NCBI GenBank assembly: GCA_902491535.1
Contig: CABUHS010000035.1
Location: 1-20,043 of the forward strand
DNA from: an uncultured Eubacteriales bacterium
GTDB lineage: Bacteria; Bacillota; Clostridia; Oscillospirales; CAG-272
Direction of reading: 5' to 3'
Length of the DNA: 20,043 bases
Shown here: piece by piece, positions 14,368-20,043 of the stretch
Layout: the number at the start of each line of letters is the position of its first letter
Numbering within the stretch: position 1 is the stretch's first letter
Position numbers and translations under genes: made by a program
Notes under the pieces: model-generated
Told to the model about the DNA's origin: nothing
Seen by the model: only the letters and a program-made list of their open reading frames with translations
The model's database searches: none

Positions 14368-14994
14368 ATGAAAAAAAGAATTGTTAAGTTATTATCCGCC
14401 GTTACCGCAATTTTAACGATTTGCTCAGGTCTTAGCGCCTGCAGCGGCGGAAATCACAGTGCGATCGACAATGCGCCGGAATCGGCGGTCGACGGAGACA
14501 GTAAGGTTCTTGTCGCTTACTTCTCGTGGTCGGGAAACGGACAGCAGATGGCAAGATGGATCGCAGACGAGACCGGCGGCGATCTGTTTCGTATCGTCCC
14601 CGCCGAACCGTACGGTGAGGACTTCGATGCCTGTGCCGACCGTGCCAAAAATGAATTGGACAATGGGATTCGACCGGAGCTGTCCGAACACATCGATGCC
14701 GATATCATGGCACAGTACGATGTGATATACATTGGTTTTCCGGTATGGTGGTACGACTTGCCCATGCCTGTATGGACTTTCCTTGAAGAATACGACCTGT
14801 TAGGCAAAACAGTGATCCCGTTCTTCTCTCACAACGGAAGTTCAAGCGGAGCAAACAGTGTAAACAGAGTTGCGGAGCTTGCCGATGGTGCAACGGTTCT
14901 CACGGATGACGCGCTGTCCGTCAGAGGAAGCTCGGTTGCAAACTCAGAAAAAGAAGTGAAAGATTGGGCTGCTAAATTTAAAAAAGAAAACTGA
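14368..14994 (+). CDS. Flavodoxin-domain lipoprotein (1)
   Basis: The 208-aa product has a lipoprotein signal (lipobox LSAC near residue 25), a short linker, then a flavodoxin fold: VLVAYFSWSGNGQQMA is the FMN-phosphate loop, IGFPVWWYDLPMPVWTFL is the second FMN-loop region, and IPFFSHNGSSSG follows. Anchored outside the membrane, it could pass electrons to or from a partner. GGGAGG precedes the ATG by 8 nt, which decides this start over an upstream in-frame ATG at 14317 that overlaps the esterase gene. Exported flavodoxins of this kind recur in clostridial redox gene groups, where their partner is rarely known. Confidence 0.9.
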   Translation: MKKRIVKLLSAVTAILTICSGLSACSGGNHSAIDNAPESAVDGDSKVLVAYFSWSGNGQQMARWIADETGGDLFRIVPAEPYGEDFDACADRAKNELDNGIRPELSEHIDADIMAQYDVIYIGFPVWWYDLPMPVWTFLEEYDLLGKTVIPFFSHNGSSSGANSVNRVAELADGATVLTDDALSVRGSSVANSEKEVKDWAAKFKKEN

Positions 14995-15009
14995 TTCGGA
15001 GAAAACAAG

Positions 15010-16167
15010 ATGAACAACTTTATTTATGAGAACAAAACAAAAGTTTATTTCGGCAAAGGCGGCGTAAAGGAGTACCTTGCCAGCGTTGTCAAAAACTACG
15101 GCGATACTGTTATGCTTGCATACAGCGGCGGTTCGGTAAAGAAAAACGGGATATATGGTGAGATCACTGCCATTTTACAGAATGCAGGAAAAAAAGTGAT
15201 CGAGTTTTTCGGCATCATGTCAAATCCCACATACGCAAAAGTGCAGGAAGGCGCAGCGCTTGCCCATGACAATAACGTCGGCCTGATTCTTGCGGTGGGC
15301 GGCGGATCTGTTATCGACTGCTGCAAGATCGTATCGGCACAGGCAAAGCTTTCGGAAGATATTTGGGATATGGAAACTGTACGAAAAACCTATCCTTCCG
15401 AATTCATTCCGCTGGGAGCCATCGTAACTGCCACCGGAACGGGCTCGGAAATGAATGCAGGCGCGGTAATCACTCACGAAGAGAAGAAAATTAAAGCAGG
15501 TATCTTCGGCGCGCAGGCAGATTTTGCATTTATTGATCCGGCTTACACGGTTTCCGTTCCTATGAGACAGGTGATCTCCGGTGCTTTTGATACACTCAGT
15601 CACGCAATGGAGACCTACTTCGGGAAACCGGATAGCAATAATCTTTCCGATGATATAAGCGAAGCTGTTATGCGTATCGTTATCTGTAACATGCGTAAAC
15701 TGCTGACCGACAGCGGGAATTACGAGGCGCGCAGCGAGCTTGCCTGGGCGTCCTCAATGGCGGAAAACGGTATTTTGAAAATCGGTAAAATTACGGATTT
15801 TCAGGCGCATCAGATTGAGCATCAGCTTGGCGCTTATACCGATTGCAATCATGGTCAGGGACTCGCCGTCATTCATCCTGTCCTCTACCGTCATATTTAT
15901 AAAGACGGTACGGAGCGTTTTGCCCGCTTTGCAAAAAATGTCTGGGGTATCGAAGATAAGGGCAGCGACGAAAAAACCGCGCTTGCAGGAATCGAAGCTC
16001 TTGCAGACTTTATCAAAGAAATGGGACTTCCGACAAGCTTCACGCAGATGGGAATTTCGGAGGATACCGATTTTCGTGCAGTTGCCGATTCAACCAATAT
16101 CACAGCAGGTTGCTGCAAGAAGTTGAGCCATGATGAAATTTATGAGATACTGATGGAATGTATTTGA
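15010..16167 (+). CDS. Iron-type alcohol dehydrogenase, butanol dehydrogenase-like
   Basis: The 385-aa protein is a group III, Fe/Zn-type alcohol dehydrogenase of the BdhA/YugJ group, which reduces aldehydes to alcohols with NAD(P)H in the cytoplasm. The nucleotide site GGGSVIDCCK (about 97-106) and ATGTGSEMN are present, and all four metal ligands sit at canonical positions: Asp194, His198 (in DTLSHAMETY), His267 (in QAHQIEHQLG) and His281 (in DCNHGQGLA). It starts 15 bp after the flavodoxin gene with a GGAG site, so it is cotranscribed. Cofactor preference (NADH or NADPH) cannot be fixed by eye; GGGS favours neither with certainty. Confidence 0.95.
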   Translation: MNNFIYENKTKVYFGKGGVKEYLASVVKNYGDTVMLAYSGGSVKKNGIYGEITAILQNAGKKVIEFFGIMSNPTYAKVQEGAALAHDNNVGLILAVGGGSVIDCCKIVSAQAKLSEDIWDMETVRKTYPSEFIPLGAIVTATGTGSEMNAGAVITHEEKKIKAGIFGAQADFAFIDPAYTVSVPMRQVISGAFDTLSHAMETYFGKPDSNNLSDDISEAVMRIVICNMRKLLTDSGNYEARSELAWASSMAENGILKIGKITDFQAHQIEHQLGAYTDCNHGQGLAVIHPVLYRHIYKDGTERFARFAKNVWGIEDKGSDEKTALAGIEALADFIKEMGLPTSFTQMGISEDTDFRAVADSTNITAGCCKKLSHDEIYEILMECI

Positions 16168-16233
16168 TCTGAGAGGAATGTGAACGGGACAAAAGAAGCT
16201 ACCGTACATCTTATCGAAAGAAGGAACACGAAA

Positions 16234-16740
16234 ATGAAAAAATGGACATCTTTTTTAATGAGTATACTGCTTGTGTTTGGTCTTGTTGCCTGCGGCAATA
16301 CGACTTCTGAAAAGGAGAATTCTGCAACTGATTCGGGTTCGAAGGTATCAGATCAGGCAACCGGCACGGTCAAAGCGCCTGATACAACTTCAGATAACAG
16401 CGGATCTGAACCGGAAAGCACTTCTGATCCGGCAACTGCTGCAGGAGGAAAAACACTGATCGTCTATTATTCTGCATCAGGTAATACTGACAGAGCAGCC
16501 GGTTATATCGCAGATGCAACCGGCGGAGATACTTTTGAATTAGTACCCAAAGACAATTACATCGATGCGGATTTGAATTACCGTGACAGCGACAGCCGCG
16601 TAGTTTATGAACACGATCATCCCGAAGCAAGAGACATTGAACTTGTGAAAAATACCGTTGATAACTGGGACGAATACGATACTGTATTTGTAGGTTATCC
16701 TAAAATGGAGTATTTAAATAAGAGTGTATATAGTGTATAG
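16234..16740 (+). pseudogene. Truncated flavodoxin-domain lipoprotein (2)
   Basis: The gene starts normally: AAGGAA site, ATG 16234, lipobox LVAC, a long Ser/Thr/Asp linker and an intact first flavodoxin loop (TLIVYYSASGNTDRAAGYI). It matches protein (3) through YDTVFVGYP, then diverges at once into KMEYLNKSVYSV and a stop, where the paralogue has IWWGIAAWP and about 70 more residues. The second FMN loop and the C-terminal strand/helix are missing, so FMN binding is doubtful. About 100 bp of DNA unrelated to either paralogue follow. A deletion or recombination between tandem flavodoxin genes would explain it. It could still be translated as a short lipoprotein of 168 residues. Confidence 0.75.
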
Positions 16741-16841
16741 CGTTTGAAAATTGAGGTAGAAAGAAACACGATACACAAAAGAGATGAAAAGTGTGTACCG
16801 TGATGCATATAGAATAGGACATGAAAGGAGTTGCTAAAGAT

Positions 16842-17507
16842 ATGAAAAAAAGAGTTTTATCCCTGCTGCTTACAGGGGCAGTTTTGGTTGGTCTGTTAAG
16901 TGGCTGCGGTACGGTTAAAGAAAAAGAGGAAAACAGTGGTGCATCACAGCCAGCACAGGCGGATCAATCGTCACAAAATACAAATACATCATCTGAAGAC
17001 GGCAATACAGATAAATCGGCAGAAGGAAAAACACTTGTCGTGTATTTCTCAGCGACGGGAACAACCGAAAAAGTAGCAGGCATGATTGCTGAAGCTACCG
17101 GAGGCGATTTATTTGAGCTTGAACCTGTCAATCCATATACCGATGAAGATTTGAATTGGAGAGATACGGGCAGCCGTGTAAGCCGTGAGCATGATAATGA
17201 ATCGGAAAGAACTGTAGAACTGGTTTCAACCACAGCCGATGGTTTTCAGGATGCAACCGTGGTTTATGTAGGCTACCCTATATGGTGGGGGATTGCTGCA
17301 TGGCCGGTCAATGATTTCATAAAGAACAATGATTTTTCAGGTAAGACAGTAATTCCGTTTTGCACATCTTCAAGTTCAGGGCTTGGAGATTCCGGAAAAT
17401 TACTTGAAGAAATGGCGGGAAGTGGAAATTGGCTTGATGGAGAGAGATTCAGTTCCGGTGTTTCCGCAGAGGATATAAAAGAATGGATTAACAGCTTGGG
17501 GTTATAA
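16842..17507 (+). CDS. Flavodoxin-domain lipoprotein (3)
   Basis: A 221-aa intact paralogue: signal peptide with lipobox LSGC, a Gln/Ser/Asn-rich linker of about 40 residues, then TLVVYFSATGTTEKVAGMI (first FMN loop), VYVGYPIWWGIAAWPVNDFI (second loop) and a complete C-terminus ending INSLGL. ATG 16842 is chosen with AAAGGAG 11 nt upstream; the in-frame ATG at 16821 overlaps that site. It is the last gene of the cassette, followed by a strong terminator. Its likely location is the outer face of the cytoplasmic membrane, as for copy (1). Confidence 0.92.
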   Translation: MKKRVLSLLLTGAVLVGLLSGCGTVKEKEENSGASQPAQADQSSQNTNTSSEDGNTDKSAEGKTLVVYFSATGTTEKVAGMIAEATGGDLFELEPVNPYTDEDLNWRDTGSRVSREHDNESERTVELVSTTADGFQDATVVYVGYPIWWGIAAWPVNDFIKNNDFSGKTVIPFCTSSSSGLGDSGKLLEEMAGSGNWLDGERFSSGVSAEDIKEWINSLGL

Positions 17508-17524
17508 AAAACAGTAAATCTATG

Positions 17525-17561
17525 AGGCATGATTCGGAACAGAATTGTGCCTTATTTTTTT
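17525..17561 (+). terminator. Rho-independent terminator of the redox cassette
   Basis: An 11-bp stem (17525-17535 with 17542-17552, two G-T pairs, loop GGAACA) is followed by TATTTTTTT. It ends the flavodoxin/dehydrogenase transcription unit. Confidence 0.87.
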
Positions 17562-17568
17562 AGTAAGA

Positions 17569-17607
17569 GGCGGTTAAGCCTTTTTAGGCTTAATCGGCTT
17601 AATTGCC
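17569..17607. repeat. Inverted repeat with alternative pairings
   Basis: GGCGGTTAAGCC (17569-17580) pairs with GGCTTAATTGCC (17596-17607) allowing two wobbles. A shorter hairpin TAAGCC-TTTTTA-GGCTTA (17575-17592) competes for the same bases, because GGCTTAAT occurs twice. It lies between the cassette terminator and the larger structure at 17612-17713. Confidence 0.55.
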
Positions 17608-17611
17608 ACAA

Positions 17612-17713
17612 AGCAGGAACAGGCTGGTGTGTCAAGGACGGCGAAGCCGGGAGTGGAGATTTTGCAAAGCAAAATACTACTCCGTATCCTTTACACATCA
17701 GACGGTTCCTGCT
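17612..17713. repeat. 102-nt branched inverted repeat (three-way-junction shape)
   Basis: The outer arm pairs AGCAGGAAC (17612-17620) with GTTCCTGCT (17705-17713). After a symmetric 3-nt internal loop, CTGGTGTGTCAAGGA (17624-17638) pairs with TCCTTTACACATCAG (17687-17701) with two mismatches. Inside are two separate hairpins: CGGC-GAA-GCCG (17639-17649), and GGAGT...ACTCC enclosing ATTTTGC-AAA-GCAAAAT (17650-17683). Such a fold suits a structured RNA, a transfer origin or a replication/recombination site. It stands at the border between the redox cassette and the mobile-element-like genes. Confidence 0.65.
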
Positions 17714-17742
17714 AACAGAAAACATAGCTAAATTACATTGCA

Positions 17743-17777
17743 GGCACATGGAAGAAAAAATCCATGTGCCTTTTTTT
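17743..17777 (+). terminator. Strong terminator upstream of the element-like genes
   Basis: GGCACATGGA (17743-17752) and TCCATGTGCC (17761-17770) form a 10-bp perfect stem followed by seven T residues. It lies 28 bp before the next start codon, too close for a separate promoter to be obvious, so it may end a small RNA covering 17562-17777 or attenuate the following gene. Confidence 0.85.
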
Positions 17778-17805
17778 ATATTCAAGTTCAGGAAAGGAAT
17801 CGCTT

Positions 17806-18549
17806 ATGAAAAAAGAAACAGATATGGCAGAGGTAAAATCCGTTGCGAAGATGCTGCTTATGACCGATGTCCATGAAACGGAATTCTCGCCAATCGTTGT
17901 GCAGCATCCATTCACTTCTTCCGGTATTGTTGTTCTGCCGGAAAAGGGCAGCAAGAATTTCAAATCGATGGATATTACGCAGGATGCGGAAAATCTGAAG
18001 GCATGGAGAAAGGCGGTCAGTTCCGCAATCGACCATACGGAGAATCCCTATGAGCTGTATATGATGGTCAATAAACCATACGGTCTGACATTCCTCAAAT
18101 ATTCAGCTCCCCATTTATCAAAAAAGGACTTTTCTGAAATCCTTTCAAGCGCATGGATTATGTGCGAAGCTCCCCACAATGATCCGGATGTGGGCTTGGG
18201 AAAGCTGGTCGCTATGTTTCAATCCGCCGATCCCAAAGTCCTCATGGATGAGGATGAATACAGGGACTTTCAAAGGTTTGGCGATATGCTCACCGTTTAT
18301 CGAGGTGTGACCTCATATAACGCGGATAATATCAGGGCGCTGTCATGGACGCTTAATCAGCAAACCGCCGAATGGTTTGCACACCGCTTTGGTGAAGACG
18401 GCACAGTATATGAAGCAACGATAGCCAAAGAACATATCTTTGCCCTGTTCAACAGACGGAATGAATCGGAGGTTATCGTTGATCCCAAATATCTGACAGA
18501 CATTACGGAGGTGCAGGATATGGCCTCCGATTTTATTTTATCTCAATGA
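17806..18549 (+). CDS. ADP-ribosyltransferase-like protein of a mobile-element module
   Basis: The 247-aa cytoplasmic protein has, in its C-terminal third, the R-S-E order of the arginine-type ADP-ribosyltransferase fold: Arg166 in VYRGV, Ser180 in LSWTLNQQTAEWFA, and Glu220-x-Glu222 in NESEVIVDP. These enzymes move ADP-ribose from NAD to a target. The N-terminal 150 residues are unrecognised (PYGLTFLKYSAPHLS, then HNDPDVGLGKLVAMF). There is no signal peptide. The start follows AAAGGAA. It heads a tight run with the genes at 18564, 19258 and 19758. Whether it is a toxin, a host-modifying factor or a DNA modifier is open; the assignment rests on motif order and spacing. Confidence 0.7.
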   Translation: MKKETDMAEVKSVAKMLLMTDVHETEFSPIVVQHPFTSSGIVVLPEKGSKNFKSMDITQDAENLKAWRKAVSSAIDHTENPYELYMMVNKPYGLTFLKYSAPHLSKKDFSEILSSAWIMCEAPHNDPDVGLGKLVAMFQSADPKVLMDEDEYRDFQRFGDMLTVYRGVTSYNADNIRALSWTLNQQTAEWFAHRFGEDGTVYEATIAKEHIFALFNRRNESEVIVDPKYLTDITEVQDMASDFILSQ

Positions 18550-18563
18550 AAGGACAAAAACCT

Positions 18564-19268
18564 ATGTATTTTACAGAGACAGACGCACTCAGGGAAATGG
18601 AAAGGCTGATGCAGAACATACCAAATTTTCCGCAGAAAGGACGCAGTATCGTCATTTTACAAAGCGGCAATAGAATCCGTGACGATTGTATATGCTGTAT
18701 GCACCGCAGAGGAAGACCGCCGAACTATGTTTGCGGTTATGGCGAAAGCTCCTGCATTGTGCAGAAAATCAGGCATGGAAAAGCCTCTCCCGGCGAAGTG
18801 TTCAGGGAAACGCTGTACGCTGCAGTTTTTCCTCCGTTTCAAAAGCGGCTGAATCAATATATCAAAGAAAGTGAGAAAGAACCGATGGACTATAGAAATG
18901 AAAAGCATCGTGCGGTATTTGAGAGTTTCATCAAAAAAAGGGATCAGAACAATCAAGCGCTTATGTCCGCACTTTATCTGCTGACTGCTGATTTTATGCT
19001 GTGGCGATCCGTCAAATACTGCATCGGCAATAATGTGATTTGCTTTGAGCAGATACGCCTGCACGGAACAACCGCATACAGCTATCCCCTGTTTTGTGCG
19101 GCAAAGGACTTGTATCTCGGAACAGGCTGCCTTACCGTAAGCGATCTTGCCGATAAGAGCCTTGTGCCGCCAAAGGCATTCAGACTCATCTGCAATGCGA
19201 TGGCAATACGACGATTCGGACTTGGGGCAATTACATCCATGAAACGGGGTGATGATAATGCCGACTGA
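18564..19268 (+). CDS. Unrecognised protein of the mobile-element module
   Basis: The 234-aa soluble protein is of unknown family. It contains several cysteines near the N-terminus (DDCICCMHRRGRPPNYVCGYGESSC, split here as CICC about residues 37-40, then two more Cys by about residue 60), which could bind metal. Its C-terminus is basic (RRFGLGAITSMKRG). ATG 18564 is preferred, with AAAGGA 9 nt upstream; an ATG at 18546 that overlaps the previous stop (ATGA) is the alternative and would add six residues. The gene overlaps the next one by 11 bp, so the two are translated in concert. Confidence 0.75.
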   Translation: MYFTETDALREMERLMQNIPNFPQKGRSIVILQSGNRIRDDCICCMHRRGRPPNYVCGYGESSCIVQKIRHGKASPGEVFRETLYAAVFPPFQKRLNQYIKESEKEPMDYRNEKHRAVFESFIKKRDQNNQALMSALYLLTADFMLWRSVKYCIGNNVICFEQIRLHGTTAYSYPLFCAAKDLYLGTGCLTVSDLADKSLVPPKAFRLICNAMAIRRFGLGAITSMKRGDDNAD

Positions 19269-19713
19269 GGAAAAGAGAGGTATTACGGTTAAGGTGGACG
19301 CCGAGCTTCATGCGGAGGTCAAACAGTATATTGAAAGTCACGGCATGACGATGGCAGAGTTTGTAACGCTGGCATTGCAGGACGAACTCCACCCGAAATT
19401 TAAGTCGAAGGAGGATATGGGAAATATGAGAACTTTGGCATTTCAGGTGCCGGACGATTTGTTCAAACAAATCAAGGAGTACCTGCAGCGCAACAACATG
19501 ACACAGAAAGAATTTATCATCGGGCTGATTGAAACCGAGCTGGAACGGGATATGACCGAGCGTGAGAGCGTCAGCGACACACAGACGGACGATTCCGAAC
19601 AGACCGAGGAAGATACCGAGCCGGAGGAAACAGCCGCTGTAGGCGATTTTGAGGACGATTCTGACGAGGATGAATCTGAAGATGAGGAACAGGGCTTTAC
19701 TATGGGAATGTGA
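19258..19713 (+). CDS. Double ribbon-helix-helix protein with acidic tail
   Basis: The 151-aa protein contains two similar segments, each a beta strand plus two helices: GITVKVDAELHAEVKQYIES + MTMAEFVTLALQDEL (about 8-44) and TLAFQVPDDLFKQIKEYLQR + MTQKEFIIGLIETEL (about 59-95). Each fits the ribbon-helix-helix fold (CopG/Arc type), which normally dimerises to bind DNA; here two units share one chain. The last 50 or so residues are almost all acidic (EDDSDEDESEDEEQ). GGGGTGAT precedes ATG 19258. Likely roles are element copy control, partition or regulation of transfer genes. It begins inside the preceding gene. Confidence 0.75.
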   Translation: MPTEEKRGITVKVDAELHAEVKQYIESHGMTMAEFVTLALQDELHPKFKSKEDMGNMRTLAFQVPDDLFKQIKEYLQRNNMTQKEFIIGLIETELERDMTERESVSDTQTDDSEQTEEDTEPEETAAVGDFEDDSDEDESEDEEQGFTMGM

Positions 19714-19757
19714 GGTGGTACCGAAAAAAATAAACCAAAGGAACGGTCGGATGCTTT

Positions 19758-20039
19758 ATGGCAATCCGATTTTTTGATATGTTCGCAGGCATCGGCGGAT
19801 TCCGTTCGGGTCTTGAAGCGGCGGGAGGCTTTGCGTGTGTCGGCCACTGCGAAATCGACAAATATGCAAATAAAGCCTATAACGCACTCTATGAACCGAA
19901 AGGAGAAATTTATTATGAAGACGCAACCAAAATCAACCCAGCCGAAGTTCCCGACATCGATCTCATCTGTGCGGGATTTCCTTGTCAGAGTTATGCCGAA
20001 GAAATAGTAATCCCGAAGTTTAAACTGCACCCTCAGTAA
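19758..20039 (+). CDS. DNA (cytosine-5) methyltransferase, N-terminal part only
   Basis: The product begins with C5-methyltransferase motif I (FFDMFAGIGGFRSGLEAAG, the AdoMet site), continues through CEIDKYANKAYNALY and DIDLICAGFPCQS (motif IV with catalytic Cys76), then changes abruptly to YAEEIVIPKFKLHPQ and a stop at 20037-20039. Family members continue with a segment like FSIAGKR and 200 or more residues carrying motifs VI-X and the target-recognition domain. As read, the 93-aa product cannot methylate DNA. The break may be a rearrangement, an inversion joint or an assembly artefact at the window edge. AAAGGAAC precedes the ATG by about 15 nt. Such enzymes are frequent in conjugative elements for protection against host restriction. 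Confidence 0.8.
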   Translation: MAIRFFDMFAGIGGFRSGLEAAGGFACVGHCEIDKYANKAYNALYEPKGEIYYEDATKINPAEVPDIDLICAGFPCQSYAEEIVIPKFKLHPQ

Positions 20040-20043
20040 ATAA

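Noticed and set aside
19443..20030. 195-codon minus-strand frame at the right end
   Set aside because: It is antisense to the ribbon-helix-helix and methyltransferase genes. Its Ser-rich stretch is just the complement of the acidic-tail codons.
1..20043. CRISPR array
   Set aside because: No series of regularly spaced direct repeats was seen. The only tandem repeats are the coding units at 3404-3550.
7010..20043. Second copy of the tRNA-Pro 3' end as an attR site
   Set aside because: I found no repeat of the T-arm/acceptor sequence elsewhere in the window, so integration at this tRNA remains only a suggestion.

Overview
The window looks like a chromosomal segment of a low-to-mid GC Firmicute, most likely a gut-type Clostridia/Oscillospiraceae relative. 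Supporting signs are AGGAGG-type ribosome sites, consensus TTGACA-17-TATAAT promoters, a Pro-tRNA gene with encoded CCA, lipoprotein signal peptides, butanol-dehydrogenase-like and flavodoxin genes, and conjugative-element-type genes at the right end. No species assignment is possible from sequence reading alone.

Layout. (i) 1-1245 holds no convincing protein gene. It carries two homologous structured small-RNA loci (about 372-521 and 786-941), promoters on both strands and several strong terminators. (ii) 1246-7009 is a core-like stretch: an unrecognised 352-aa protein, an RluA-type pseudouridine synthase with a Cys-rich repeat insertion, a membrane DUF3810-type putative metallopeptidase, and MurA. 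(iii) 7435-7510 is tRNA-Pro(UGG), followed at once by an inverted repeat and then by accessory DNA.

(iv) 7670-11326 contains two paralogous sigma-70-like systems. The first is one 554-aa protein (sigma region 2, sigma region 4, a second HTH, C-terminal domain). The second has the same order split into a 244-aa sigma/HTH protein and a 292-aa C-terminal protein that overlap by one base (TAATG). Both start downstream of the same 12-bp palindrome. (v) 11327-13306 is scarred DNA: a minus-strand remnant, a perfect consensus promoter, a tiny HTH protein, a LysR regulator and a TnpB-like remnant. (vi) 13307-17507 is a same-strand redox cassette: esterase-like lipoprotein, flavodoxin lipoprotein, iron-type alcohol dehydrogenase, a truncated flavodoxin lipoprotein and an intact flavodoxin lipoprotein. 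The LysR protein is its likely regulator.

(vii) 17525-17777 is a dense block of inverted repeats between two terminators and marks a sharp boundary. (viii) 17806-20043 resembles integrative-element DNA. It has a protein with an R-S-ExE ADP-ribosyltransferase-like signature, an unrecognised protein, a double ribbon-helix-helix protein with an acidic tail, and the start of a C5-cytosine methyltransferase that loses homology just after its catalytic PCQ motif at the window end.

Most interesting candidates: the twin RNAs, the fused/split sigma-sensor pair with its shared palindrome, and the ADP-ribosyltransferase-like gene next to the structured island. Functions for these are inference; the sequence shows architecture, not activity.
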